The position numbers and the translations under genes are program-made. This document shows positions 7,826-16,089 of a stretch of DNA of 64,000 bases, one piece after another. The notes beneath the pieces were generated by a model. That model saw nothing but the letters and a program-made list of their open reading frames with translations, did not search any database and was not told the origin of the DNA. Origin of the DNA: Streptomyces xanthochromogenes (lineage in GTDB: Bacteria > Actinomycetota > Actinomycetes > Streptomycetales > Streptomycetaceae); NCBI RefSeq assembly GCF_014650455.1, contig NZ_BMUZ01000006.1, forward strand, positions 124,001 through 188,000. The letters run 5' to 3'. Numbering within the stretch: the stretch's first letter is position 1; each line of letters starts with the position of its first letter.

Positions 7826-8593
7826 TCAGCGTGGCTGGAGTGTGGTGCGCAGACGGTAGCGGTCGCCGCTGTACTCGACGGTCGAGAGCAGCACGGGACG
7901 CTGGTCCCGCGCGTAGATCGTCTGGTCGAGGGCGAGCACGGGCGAACCCGGCGCGATGGCGAGGTGTTCCGCCAGCCCGGGGCCGGCTCCGCGCGCCTCG
8001 ATGGTGGTCTCGGAGCGGTCCAACTCGACGCCGCGGGCGTGCAGTTCGGCGAAGAGCGAGGCCGCGGTGAAGTCGACCTCCTCAAGGCCCGGCGCGAACG
8101 CGGCGACGAGCAGGGTGCGGTCGACGGCGATGCGTACGTCGTCGAGCAGCCGAACGCGCTCCAGGCGCAGCAGCGGGGCGCCGGCCGGCACGTCGAGCCG
8201 GTCGGCGTCGTCCAGTGTGGCGGGGCGCAGCTCCTGGTGCAGCACGAGGGAGCTGGGGCGCATGTGCTTGCGGCGGGCGGTCGCGGTGAACGACTCCAGG
8301 TCGTTGGGCCACTCGCGGGGCGCCACGGGCGCCGCCACGAACCAGCCGCGCCCGTGCGAGGCGGTCACCAGGCCCTGGTCGACGAGATGGGCGAGCGCCT
8401 TGCGCAGGGTGACCCGGGAGATGTCGAGCCGCTCACCGAGCTCGCGCTCGGCCGGCAGCCGGGCGCCCGGGGTGAGGCCGCGCCGCTCGATCTCGTCCTG
8501 GATCAGCCGGGCGGTCTGGGCCCACAGGGGGGCCGGTCCGCTGCCCCGCTCCGGGAAGGGGGTCGGGCGGGCGGGGGTGGCGTCGGCGCTCAT
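7826..8593 (-). CDS. GntR/HutC-family transcriptional regulator (UTRA domain)
   Basis: About 255 residues. The ATG at 8593 is preceded by GGAGG at 7 bases, so the longer frame to 8806 is rejected. N-terminal winged helix-turn-helix: LIQDEIERRGLTPGARLPAERELGERLDISRVTLRKAL (about residues 30-70) with the GRGWFVA wing; C-terminal UTRA effector domain with LLRLERVRLLDD and the closing YSGDRYRLRTTL motif. It is divergent from a PTS EIIC-SIS pair and likely represses it in response to a phosphorylated sugar, in the manner of DasR. Confidence 0.9.
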   Translation of the reverse strand: MSADATPARPTPFPERGSGPAPLWAQTARLIQDEIERRGLTPGARLPAERELGERLDISRVTLRKALAHLVDQGLVTASHGRGWFVAAPVAPREWPNDLESFTATARRKHMRPSSLVLHQELRPATLDDADRLDVPAGAPLLRLERVRLLDDVRIAVDRTLLVAAFAPGLEEVDFTAASLFAELHARGVELDRSETTIEARGAGPGLAEHLAIAPGSPVLALDQTIYARDQRPVLLSTVEYSGDRYRLRTTLQPR

Positions 8594-8620
8594 CGGAAAC
8601 CTCCAGCGGGATCGTCGGAG

Positions 8621-8742
8621 CATACCACCGCATACCACTGATCCCGTCGCAGCGCACGGGCCCACCGCCCCGGGCCTTAGGTCATCGCGAGAAAATCCGA
8701 GCAGACCACTATTGACCACTCGAATACCACTGCATACCTTTG
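8621..8742. promoter_or_regulatory. Tandem operator repeats between gntR and the PTS genes
   Basis: Direct repeats with the core ACCAC occur as CATACCACcg-CATACCACtg (8621-8640, next to gntR) and AGACCACTat-TGACCACTcg-AATACCACtg-CATACCTT (8703-8739, next to the PTS gene), spaced about 10-11 bp, that is, one helical turn. Read on the other strand they are AGTGGTnT half-sites, similar to halves of the DasR box ACTGGTCTAGACCAGT but arranged head to tail. Probably the binding sites of the divergent GntR protein. Confidence 0.6.
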
Positions 8743-8835
8743 GGCTGCGGCTCCCGGCGAGAACCGGCGGCCGACCGGCCCGATGGCCACGCCCCTGGAT
8801 GGCCACGGGACCGCTTGCACGATGGAGGAAGACGG

Positions 8836-10167
8836 ATGAGTACGGCTCAAGGGAAGGCCGCCGGCAACAAGCGCGGCGGCGCCGGTGTTATGGCGGTCCT
8901 GCAACGCATCGGGCGCAGCCTGATGCTTCCGGTGGCCACCCTCCCCGCCGCGGCGCTCCTGGTCCGCCTGGGCGGCCCCGACCTGCTCGGCCGCGAGAAC
9001 TTCCCCGAACTCATCCGCAAGTTCGGCATCGTCCTCGCCGCCGGCGGCCAGACCGTCTTCGACTATCTGCCGCTGCTCTTCGCCATCGGCGTGGCCATCG
9101 GCTTCGCCAAGAAGGCCGACGGCTCCACGGCGCTCGCCGCCGCGGTCGGCTACCTCGTCTTCAAGGCGGTCCTCGCCAGCGACGCCTTCCCCAAGGGCGT
9201 GGACGGCAAGCCGCTGGACGCCAAGGTCTTCGGCGGCATCGTCATGGGCCTCATCGCCGCACTGCTCTACCAGCGCTTCAGCCGGACCAAACTCCCCGAA
9301 TGGCTGGGCTTCTTCGGCGGCCGCAGGCTGGTGCCGATCCTGTGCGCCTTCGCGGGCGTCGGCACGGGCATCGTCTTCGGCGTCATCTGGCCGACGGTGG
9401 GCGGCTGGTTCTACCACTTCGGCGAGTGGCTGGTGGGCACCGGCGCCTGGGGCGCGGGCATCTTCGGCCTGGTGGTCCGGGCGCTGATCCCGATCGGCAT
9501 GCACCACTTCTTCAGCGTCTTCCCCTGGTTCGACGCCGGCACCTACGTCAACCCGCAGACCGGCGCCGAGGTCCACGGCGACATCGCGCGCTTCCTGGCG
9601 GGCGACCCGAGCGCCGGCCAGTTCATGACCGGCGGCTTCCCGATCTACATGTTCGCGCTGCCCGCGGCGGCCCTCGCGATCGCGCACACCGCACGGCCCG
9701 AGAACCGCACCATGGTCAAGGGCATGATGATCTCGGTCGCGCTGACCTCGTTCGTCACCGGCGTCACCGAACCCATCGAGTTCAGCTTCATGTTCGTGGC
9801 CCCGCTCCTGTACGCCATCCACGCCGTCCTGTTCGGCGTCTCCATGGCGGTCTGCTACGCCCTGGGCATCCGGGACGGCTTCGGCTTCTCCTCGGGCGCG
9901 ATCGACTACGTCGTCAACTACGGCATCGCCACCAAGCCCTGGCTCCTGATCCCCATCGGGCTCGCGTTCGCCGCGCTCTACTACGTGATCTTCCGGTTCG
10001 CGATCGTGCGGTTCAACCTGCCGACGCCGGGCCGCGAACCCGTCGAGGGCGAGGACGTCGTGGCCACCGGCACATCCACCGACGCACCTGCGGACACTCC
10101 CGTGCGCTCCCCCGCCGCCATTCCCTCCCGCGCCGCCGTGGAGGACGATCCGGCCTCCAGGGCCTGA
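8836..10167 (+). CDS. PTS transporter EIIC subunit, glucose/N-acetylglucosamine family
   Basis: About 443 residues with 8-10 hydrophobic segments. The start at 8836 is set by GGAGGA just upstream; the longer frame from 8740 is rejected. EIIC hallmarks: LMLPVATLPAAALL (residues about 28-41), AIGVAIGFAKKADGS, IPIGMHHFF (about 220) and the substrate-site motif GVTEPIEFSFMF (about 312). It imports a hexose or amino sugar that is phosphorylated during entry. There is no fused EIIB or EIIA domain, so a separate EIIB and the general EI/HPr/EIIA proteins must come from elsewhere in the genome. The gene is followed by a SIS-domain isomerase and controlled from a shared operator region with the GntR regulator. 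Confidence 0.92.
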   Translation: MSTAQGKAAGNKRGGAGVMAVLQRIGRSLMLPVATLPAAALLVRLGGPDLLGRENFPELIRKFGIVLAAGGQTVFDYLPLLFAIGVAIGFAKKADGSTALAAAVGYLVFKAVLASDAFPKGVDGKPLDAKVFGGIVMGLIAALLYQRFSRTKLPEWLGFFGGRRLVPILCAFAGVGTGIVFGVIWPTVGGWFYHFGEWLVGTGAWGAGIFGLVVRALIPIGMHHFFSVFPWFDAGTYVNPQTGAEVHGDIARFLAGDPSAGQFMTGGFPIYMFALPAAALAIAHTARPENRTMVKGMMISVALTSFVTGVTEPIEFSFMFVAPLLYAIHAVLFGVSMAVCYALGIRDGFGFSSGAIDYVVNYGIATKPWLLIPIGLAFAALYYVIFRFAIVRFNLPTPGREPVEGEDVVATGTSTDAPADTPVRSPAAIPSRAAVEDDPASRA

Positions 10168-10240
10168 TCGCACCAATCGTTCGCACTCGTTCCGCGTCCC
10201 CGCCGCCCGCACCCGGCGGGGCCCACGAAAGGAATCCTTC

Positions 10241-11293
10241 ATGTCCGGATCGCGTATCACCTTCCTCGACGGCCAGAGCGGCCAGCCGCAGGCGCTGGAC
10301 CGCGTGATCGCCCATGTGCGCCGGCAGCTCGACGGCCCGGCCCTGGAACCGTTGCGCGCGGCCCGGCGCCCGCTCCTGGCCGGGATCGGCGCCTCCTACG
10401 CGGCGCTCGCCGTGCCGGTCGAGGTGCTCCGCGGCCACGGCGTACCGGCCCAGCGGGTGCTCGCCAGCGAGATCGAGGACGGGCTGCGCGGCTTCGAGAC
10501 CGATCTGCTGATCGGGGTTTCGCAGGGCGGCCGCAGCTCGGAGACGATCGCCGCGTTCAAGGCGGCCGAGGGCGTGCCGACGCTCGCCGTCCTCAATGTC
10601 ACGCCCTCCCCGCTGGGTGAACTCGCCGGCCTGACCATCGACCTGGGCAACGAGCCGGACTCGTACGCCTCGACCGTCGGCTTCACCGCCACGGTCGTCG
10701 CCCTCGACCTGGTCGCCGGCGCGATAGCGGGCCGGGCGGACGACCCGTGGGACGGCCTCACCCCGCATCTGGAGGGCGTCCGCGCCCGGGCGGCCGAGGT
10801 GGTCGCAGCGCTGCGCCACCGCGCGGCCCGCTGTGTCGCGGCCGACTGCGTGGCCTCCGGCGCCTCCCGGGTCAGCGCCGAGGAGGCCGCCCTGCTGCTG
10901 CGCGAGGTGCCCCGGATGCCGGCCGCTGCCTCGGTCACGCGCAACTACCTGCACGGCGAGATGGAATCGGCGGGCAACACCCTGCACCTCGTCTTCGGCG
11001 ACGGCCGCGAGGTCGAGCTCGCCCGCTCGCTCTCCTCGGCCGGTCACCTCACCCTCCTGATCACCACCCAGGACGTCGACCCGGCCGACAGCCTCGGCGT
11101 CGTCCGCCTGCCGCGGACCGCACCCAGCGCCCGGGTCGTCCTGGAGACGGTCGTGGTGCAGGAGCTGGTGGCCGCGCTCAGCGACGAACGGGGCGTGCCC
11201 ATCGAGTCGTTCGTGTTCGCCAACGACGACACCAAGGAGGGCGGCGTCGACGCGGCCGACTTCGAGCTGGCCTCGCCGGTCGCCGTCGCCTGA
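10241..11293 (+). CDS. SIS-domain sugar isomerase/deaminase
   Basis: 350 residues with two SIS (sugar isomerase) domains, like the isomerase half of GlmS but without the glutaminase domain. Visible motifs: LLAGIGASYAALAVPVE (about residues 45-61), GVSQGGRSSETIAAFKA (about 91-107) and the second half with NYLHGEMESAG. Such proteins act on phosphorylated ketose or amino sugars (deglycation, deamination or isomerisation). It lies 73 bp after the EIIC gene with GAAAGGA as ribosome binding site, so it probably processes the sugar phosphate delivered by that transporter. The exact substrate is open. Confidence 0.8.
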   Translation: MSGSRITFLDGQSGQPQALDRVIAHVRRQLDGPALEPLRAARRPLLAGIGASYAALAVPVEVLRGHGVPAQRVLASEIEDGLRGFETDLLIGVSQGGRSSETIAAFKAAEGVPTLAVLNVTPSPLGELAGLTIDLGNEPDSYASTVGFTATVVALDLVAGAIAGRADDPWDGLTPHLEGVRARAAEVVAALRHRAARCVAADCVASGASRVSAEEAALLLREVPRMPAAASVTRNYLHGEMESAGNTLHLVFGDGREVELARSLSSAGHLTLLITTQDVDPADSLGVVRLPRTAPSARVVLETVVVQELVAALSDERGVPIESFVFANDDTKEGGVDAADFELASPVAVA

Positions 11294-11305
11294 ACCGGGC
11301 CCGGG

Positions 11306-12331
11306 CTACTTGTCCTTGGCGCGGCTCGGCTGTACCCGCTTGGGCTCCCCCGGCATCTTGGGGTAGTCCGGCGGGTACGGCAGGTCGCCGAGCGCGTGGT
11401 CGTGTTCGTCGCGCGCGGCGAGTTCCAGGAGCGGCTCAAGACCGAAGGCGTGGTCGTCCATCTCCGCGTGCAGATCGCCGAGTTCGGCGTAGCGCGCGGG
11501 CATGGTGCGCAGATCGAAGTCCTCGGGGTGGACGTCGTCGAGTTCGTCCCAGCGCAGCGGCGCCGACACCGGGGCGTGCGGCTTGGGGCGTACCGAGTAG
11601 GCGGAGGCGATCGTGCGGTCGCGGGCGGTCTGGTTGTAGTCCACGAAGATCCGCTCGCCGCGCTCCTCCTTCCACCAGGCGGTGGTGACCCGGCCCGCCA
11701 TCCGGCGCTCCAGCTCACGGCCGATCGCGATGGCGCAGCGGCGCACCTCGGTGAACGTCCAGCGCGGCTCGATCGGCACGAAGACGTGGATGCCCCGTCC
11801 TCCCGACGTCTTGGGATAGCCGGTGATCCCCAACTCGCTCAACAGGGCGCGCAGTTCATGGGCGACCGGGACGGCGTCGTCGAAGTCGGTACCGGGCTGC
11901 GGGTCCAGGTCGATACGGAGTTCGTCGGGGTGGTCGGTCGCCTCGCGCCGCACCGGCCAGGGATGGAAGGTGAGACAGCCGAGCTGGGCCGCCCACAGCA
12001 CGGCGGCGGGCTCGGTGGGGCAGATCTCGTCGGCGTGCCGGCCGCTGGGGAAGGCGATGCGGGCGGTCGGGATCCAGTCGGGGAGGTTCTTGGGCGCCCG
12101 CTTCTGGAAGAACGACTCGCCCTCCACGCCGTCGGGATAGCGCTCCAGGGTGGTGGGGCGGTCGCGCAGGGCGCGTGTGATGCCGTCGGCGACCGCCAGG
12201 TAGTACCGCGCCACGTCCAGCTTGGTGTAGCCGGGCCCCGGGAAGTAGATCTTGCCCGGATTGGACAGCCGCACGGTCCGCCCGCCGGCCTCCAGCTCGA
12301 TCGCCTCGCCCTTGCCCATGCCCATGCCCAT
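11306..12331 (-). CDS. LigD-type DNA polymerase/primase domain protein
   Basis: About 341 residues of the stand-alone LigD polymerase (archaeo-eukaryotic primase) family used in non-homologous end joining. Motifs: VRLSNPGKIYFPGPGYTK at the N-terminus, the catalytic DxD in ELRIDLDPQ, KTSGGRGIHVFVP, and IFVDYNQTARDRT. The start region is three overlapping options at 12331, 12325 and 12319 because the N-terminus is a repeated ATGGGC (Met-Gly) unit; I took the first. It is divergent from an ATP-dependent ligase; only about 55 bp separate the genes, so they share a promoter region. No Ku gene is in the window. Confidence 0.88.
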   Translation of the reverse strand: MGMGMGKGEAIELEAGGRTVRLSNPGKIYFPGPGYTKLDVARYYLAVADGITRALRDRPTTLERYPDGVEGESFFQKRAPKNLPDWIPTARIAFPSGRHADEICPTEPAAVLWAAQLGCLTFHPWPVRREATDHPDELRIDLDPQPGTDFDDAVPVAHELRALLSELGITGYPKTSGGRGIHVFVPIEPRWTFTEVRRCAIAIGRELERRMAGRVTTAWWKEERGERIFVDYNQTARDRTIASAYSVRPKPHAPVSAPLRWDELDDVHPEDFDLRTMPARYAELGDLHAEMDDHAFGLEPLLELAARDEHDHALGDLPYPPDYPKMPGEPKRVQPSRAKDK

Positions 12332-12386
12332 GCACGCCACGGTAGGCGGCGGGCACCAATGCCGCATATCGGCGAGAATCGGTTGT

Positions 12387-13463
12387 ATGGATCTCCCGGT
12401 GATGCCTCCTGTGAAGCCGATGCTCGCCAAATCGGTGGCGAAGATCCCGCCCGGGATGAGTTACGAGGCCAAGTGGGACGGGTTCCGGGCGATCGTCCAC
12501 CGCGACGGGCCCGAGATCGTCATCGGAAGCCGCAACGGCAAGCCCCTGACCCGGTACTTTCCGGAGCTCGCGGCAGCCCTTGAGGAGCGCCTTCCCGAAC
12601 GCTGCGTGATGGACGGCGAGATCGTCGTCGCGCACGAGGGCCGACTCGACTTCGACCGGCTCAGCGAGCGCATCCACCCGGCCGCTTCCCGGGTGAAGCT
12701 GCTCGCCGAACAGACCCCGGCGAGCTTCATCGCCTTCGACCTGCTCGCCCTCGGCGACACCTCGCTGCTCGACACCCCGCTGGCCGAACGGCGGGCGCTG
12801 CTCACCGAGGCGCTGGAGGGGGTGTCGGCGCCCGTCCACCTCGCCCCGGCCACCACCGACATCGAGGTCGCCCGGCGGTGGTTCGAGCAGTACGAGGGCG
12901 CCGGACTCGACGGCGTGGTCGCCAAGCCGCTCGACCTCCCCTACCGGCCCGACGCCCGGCTCATGTACAAGATCAAGCACGAGCGCACGGCGGACGTGGT
13001 GGTCGCCGGGTACCGCCACCACAAGAGCGGCCCGGTGGTCGGCTCGCTCCTGCTCGGCCTGTACGACGACGAGGGCGCGCTCCAGCACGTCGGGGTGTGC
13101 GCGGCCTTCCCGATGAAACGCCGGGCGGAGCTGATCGACGAACTGGCCCCGCTGCTCATGGCCGACCCGGTCGCCGAGAAGCACCCCTGGGCCGCCTGGG
13201 CCGAGGAGGCCGCGCACGAGGGCGCCCGCCTTCCGGGCGCGCCCAGCCGCTGGACCGGCAAGAAGGACCTGTCGTGGGTGGCGGTACGCCCGGAGCGGGT
13301 GGTGGAGGTGGCGTACGACCACATGGAGGGCGACCGGTTCCGGCACACCGCGCAGTTCCGCCGCTGGCGCCCGGACCGGTCGCCCCGCAGCTGCACCTAC
13401 GCCCAGCTGGAGGAGCCGGTCCGCTACGACCTCGCGGAGGTGCTTTCGTCAGGGGGTGGGTGA
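12387..13463 (+). CDS. ATP-dependent DNA ligase (LigC-like)
   Basis: About 358 residues. Adenylation motif I is SYEAKWDGFR with the nucleotidyl Lys at residue 29; further motifs are DGEIVV (about 76), FDLLALGD (about 119), EGAGLDGVVAK (about 173) and the IKHERTADVVVAGYR motif V region (about 198-212), followed by an OB-fold domain. It seals nicks using ATP and, with the divergent LigD-type polymerase, forms a minimal end-joining or excision-repair pair as known for mycobacterial LigC. ATG at 12387 chosen; an upstream frame to 12252 overlaps the divergent gene and has no coding character. The 3' end lies in a 33-bp direct duplication and runs close against the lytic transglycosylase gene. Confidence 0.9.
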   Translation: MDLPVMPPVKPMLAKSVAKIPPGMSYEAKWDGFRAIVHRDGPEIVIGSRNGKPLTRYFPELAAALEERLPERCVMDGEIVVAHEGRLDFDRLSERIHPAASRVKLLAEQTPASFIAFDLLALGDTSLLDTPLAERRALLTEALEGVSAPVHLAPATTDIEVARRWFEQYEGAGLDGVVAKPLDLPYRPDARLMYKIKHERTADVVVAGYRHHKSGPVVGSLLLGLYDDEGALQHVGVCAAFPMKRRAELIDELAPLLMADPVAEKHPWAAWAEEAAHEGARLPGAPSRWTGKKDLSWVAVRPERVVEVAYDHMEGDRFRHTAQFRRWRPDRSPRSCTYAQLEEPVRYDLAEVLSSGGG

Positions 13464-13508
13464 CGGCGGCCGGAGCTCGCGGAGGTGCTTTCGTCAGGGG
13501 GTGGGTGA
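13431..13508. repeat. 33-bp direct duplication at the convergent gene ends
   Basis: The 33 bases at 13431-13463 are repeated exactly at 13476-13508 (period 45). The first copy ends with the stop codon of the ligase gene; the second copy contains the stop codon of the convergent transglycosylase gene. The period is a multiple of three, so both copies keep the same frames on each strand. Confidence 0.9.
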
Positions 13509-14711
13509 GGGGCAGCCCGGGCCGGTCGGCGTGCCGGAGGGCTCCGGGGTCGGCGAGGCGGAGGGTGATCCGGTGGCGCAGCCCGGCAGGCCCGGGCTGC
13601 CGGACGGCGAGGGCCCCGGGCTCGCGCTCCCCGACGGCGAGGGCGATGGGCTCGGGCTGCCGGAGGAGGTCGGGGACGGGGAGGCCGTGGGGGACGGCGA
13701 GTGCGGGGGCAGCGAGGCCGACGGGCTGCTGCCGGGGCGCGAGGGGACGGAGGACGGCCGGCCACTCGGCTGCGGCCCGATCACGATCCCGCCGCCCTGT
13801 TTGCGGCCCTGGTCCTCGCCGATCTGCTGGGCGCTGCCCGCGCCCGGCGTGCTCGGCAGCACTCCCTTGCCGTCGGGAACGGCGTGGGTGCCCCGGTGAT
13901 AGAACTCCAGCCACGACAGGACCGTGCGCAGATAGTCGGCCGAGTGGTTGTAGCTGAGCACCGCGCGGTCGAGGTCTGCCGGGCGGGCCAGGTCGCGCGC
14001 GTCCGCGCACAGGTACACCCCGGCGGCGAGCGCCGCGTCGAAGACGTTGTCGGGGTCCTTGCGGCCGTCCCCGTTGCCGTCCTGACCCCAGGTCGCCCAG
14101 GTGGACGGAATGAACTGCATCGGGCCCACCGCACGGTCGTGGCGGGTGTCGCCGTCCAGGGCGCCGTGGTCGGTGTCGGCGATGTTCGCGAAGCCCGCGC
14201 CGTCGAGCACCGGGCCGAGGATCGGGGTGAGCGTGGTGCCCTGCGCGTCGACCCGGCCGCCACCCGCGTGCCCCGACTCCACCTTGCCGAGGGCGGCGAG
14301 CAGTTGCCAGGGCAGATGGCAGCGCGGTGTGCTCCCGCGCAGTCGGGTCTCGGCCCGCTGGTACGCGGCGAGCACGGTGGCCGGGATGCCCTCCTGCGTC
14401 CACACCGGGTCGACGACGCCCACGACGGGCGGCACGCTCGCCGGTCGCGGCGAGGCCACGAGCGGGGGGAGTTCGGTGTGGTACGCGCCGTCGGCGGGGG
14501 GCGCCTCCTGTGCCGCGGCGGCCGGTCCGGCGGCCTGGGGCCGGTCCTGGTGCGGTGGCGCGGGACGCAGCAGGCCCGGGGCCTGGGACGCGGTGAGCGC
14601 GGCCATCGCGACGGCCGCGACCGCGGTGCCCGTGACTCCGCGCCGTAACCGCCCCCGGCCCGCGAGGAGCGAGAGGCGACGTAGGCGGACGAGGTGCGTA
14701 GAGGATTTCAC
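13494..14711 (-). CDS. Secreted lytic murein transglycosylase (SLT/MltB type) with Ser-Pro tail
   Basis: About 405 residues. The GTG at 14711 overlaps the stop of the preceding mas gene (GTGA), so the longer open frame to 15206 is a shadow. A basic N-terminus and hydrophobic segment (GVTGTAVAAVAMAALTASQAPG) form a signal peptide or anchor. The catalytic domain has LLAALGKVESGH (catalytic Glu, about residue 144), RAVGPMQFIPSTWATWG, DNVFDAALAAGVYLC and LSYNHSADYL, the usual order in this family. It cleaves glycan strands to 1,6-anhydroMurNAc. The last ~110 residues are Ser/Pro/Gly repeats, suggesting a wall-spanning tail. As the last gene of an mce operon it may open the wall locally for the Mce conduit; that link is inference. 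Confidence 0.88.
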   Translation of the reverse strand: MKSSTHLVRLRRLSLLAGRGRLRRGVTGTAVAAVAMAALTASQAPGLLRPAPPHQDRPQAAGPAAAAQEAPPADGAYHTELPPLVASPRPASVPPVVGVVDPVWTQEGIPATVLAAYQRAETRLRGSTPRCHLPWQLLAALGKVESGHAGGGRVDAQGTTLTPILGPVLDGAGFANIADTDHGALDGDTRHDRAVGPMQFIPSTWATWGQDGNGDGRKDPDNVFDAALAAGVYLCADARDLARPADLDRAVLSYNHSADYLRTVLSWLEFYHRGTHAVPDGKGVLPSTPGAGSAQQIGEDQGRKQGGGIVIGPQPSGRPSSVPSRPGSSPSASLPPHSPSPTASPSPTSSGSPSPSPSPSGSASPGPSPSGSPGLPGCATGSPSASPTPEPSGTPTGPGCPSPTP

Positions 14712-15487
14712 GATCCCTGCCCGAAGGTGTCGATGCCGGAGATCTGCCAGGTGCCGTTGCTCCCGCGCGCCACGTCGACGGCGAACATCGCGGCGGCGTA
14801 CGTCGTTTCGGGCTTCTTGCCCGCGGTGCGCGTGCTGCTCTGATCGGCGTAGACCAGGACCCGGGCGCGGGAGCCGTCGATCATCTCCACACCGCTCTCG
14901 GTCACGGTGGTCGTCAGCACCAGCTTCTGGTCCTTGGCCTGGGCCCGCACCGCCGCCAGCATGCCGCGGTGCTGCTGAACCGCCTTGCCCGTCAGCAGAG
15001 TCGAGGCCGCCTTGTCCGCAGGTCCGGAGTCCGCGTAGTTGTACGAGAACAGTGCGGCGACGGCCTTCTCGGTCTGTCCCTTGACCTCGCTGGTGCGGGC
15101 GGGGTCGGTGAGCGCGGCGTTCCGGGCGGCCGGGTCGGAGCGCAGCGAGTCGGCCCGGGTCGCGGCGAACGCGGCGAAGCCGCCGAGCAGCACGACCAGG
15201 ATGCACAGGACCACCGGGGTGCGCACGGACAGCACACGGCGCAGCCCGCTCCGGACTGCGCCCCGGGAACCGGGAAGTCGGCGCCGGGCGGGAGGCCCGG
15301 CGGTCTCCTCTGCCGTCTTCTCTGTCGCCCCCTTCGGCGCCTCCCCCGTCGGCGAACTCGGCCTCCCGTCAGCTGGGTTGAGGGCTCTCGGCTTCCGCTC
15401 GGGCGGCGCGGCTTCGGTGGCCACGCGGGCGGCGCCGGCGCTGGCCAGTCGGCGCTGACGGTTGACCAGGTGACGGGTCGTCGACAT
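14708..15487 (-). CDS. Mce-associated membrane protein (Mas), long type
   Basis: About 259 residues. ATG at 15487 with GGAG upstream. A polar, low-complexity cytoplasmic segment of about 90 residues precedes one membrane helix (VVLCILVVLLGGFAAFA) and an extracytoplasmic domain with the Mas pattern: helix after the membrane (RNAALTDPA), KAVAALFSYNYADSGPADKAAS, GKAVQQHR and a SNTF2-like ending NGTWQISGIDTFG. Mas proteins bind and stabilise Mce complexes. It pairs with the short Mas gene upstream and is most similar to the other long Mas protein at 16090-17037. Confidence 0.8.
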   Translation of the reverse strand: MSTTRHLVNRQRRLASAGAARVATEAAPPERKPRALNPADGRPSSPTGEAPKGATEKTAEETAGPPARRRLPGSRGAVRSGLRRVLSVRTPVVLCILVVLLGGFAAFAATRADSLRSDPAARNAALTDPARTSEVKGQTEKAVAALFSYNYADSGPADKAASTLLTGKAVQQHRGMLAAVRAQAKDQKLVLTTTVTESGVEMIDGSRARVLVYADQSSTRTAGKKPETTYAAAMFAVDVARGSNGTWQISGIDTFGQGS

Positions 15488-15518
15488 GTGCGGCTCCTGT
15501 CCGGATGCGTACGGGTGG

Positions 15519-16046
15519 TCAGTTGGCCGCGCTGTTGCCGACCGGCGCCTGGCCGAGGGCACTGAGCTTCCAGCCGCTCGACGTGCGGGTGAGTTCGCCG
15601 AGCATCCTGCTGTCCTTGGCGGCGGGCTTCTCCTTGGGGGCCTGCACGGTGATCCGCAGCGCCACCATCACCCGGGCCTTGCCCGCCCGGTCGTCGAGCT
15701 CGGTGACCGCTCCGTCCAGTACCTTCGCCGTGGTGACGGTCTGCGCCTGCTGCACCTGCTTCTCGAACTCGACTCGACCGTCCGCCAGTTGCTGGTGCAG
15801 ATCGCCGGTCGTGGAGTCCTGCCACATGTCGAGGCCGTGCGCGAGGTCGTTGTGGTCGAGGGTGGAGAGGTTCTGGACGGCCTGCTCGCCGGCCGCGAGG
15901 ACCTTGTCCCGGGAGGCGGCGTAGGCGGCCGCGTCGTCGTGCGCCGCGCCGTACCAGGACCAGCCGGCCCACACCGCGAATCCGCCCGCGAGCAGCGTGA
16001 GCACCATCGCGGCGATGAGCAGGGGCTGGGTCGTCATGCGTGCCAT
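15519..16046 (-). CDS. Mce-associated membrane protein (Mas), short type
   Basis: 175 residues with an N-terminal membrane helix (LLIAAMVLTLLAGGFAVWAGWSWY) and an extracytoplasmic Mas domain: AAYAASRDKVLAAGEQAVQNLSTLDH, DSTTGDLHQQLADGR, VLDGAVTELDDRAGKARVM and a C-terminal SSGWKLSALGQAP. It is clearly related along its length to the other short Mas protein (17123-17629; compare STLD, STGxLH and VTELDDRxGxA). Likely a partner in the Mce lipid transport complex. Confidence 0.8.
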   Translation of the reverse strand: MARMTTQPLLIAAMVLTLLAGGFAVWAGWSWYGAAHDDAAAYAASRDKVLAAGEQAVQNLSTLDHNDLAHGLDMWQDSTTGDLHQQLADGRVEFEKQVQQAQTVTTAKVLDGAVTELDDRAGKARVMVALRITVQAPKEKPAAKDSRMLGELTRTSSGWKLSALGQAPVGNSAAN

Positions 16047-16089
16047 GTTCTTCGTGCTCCCTCTCGCGGGGCCCGGCGGCGGGCCGGTC

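Noticed and set aside
14712..15206. Long open frame extending the lytic transglycosylase upstream (and similar extensions of mceD to 22480 and the short Mas gene to 17968)
   Set aside because: The extensions overlap well-supported genes in another frame, have Arg/Pro-rich shadow composition, and the internal GTG starts make GTGA overlaps with the preceding stop codons.
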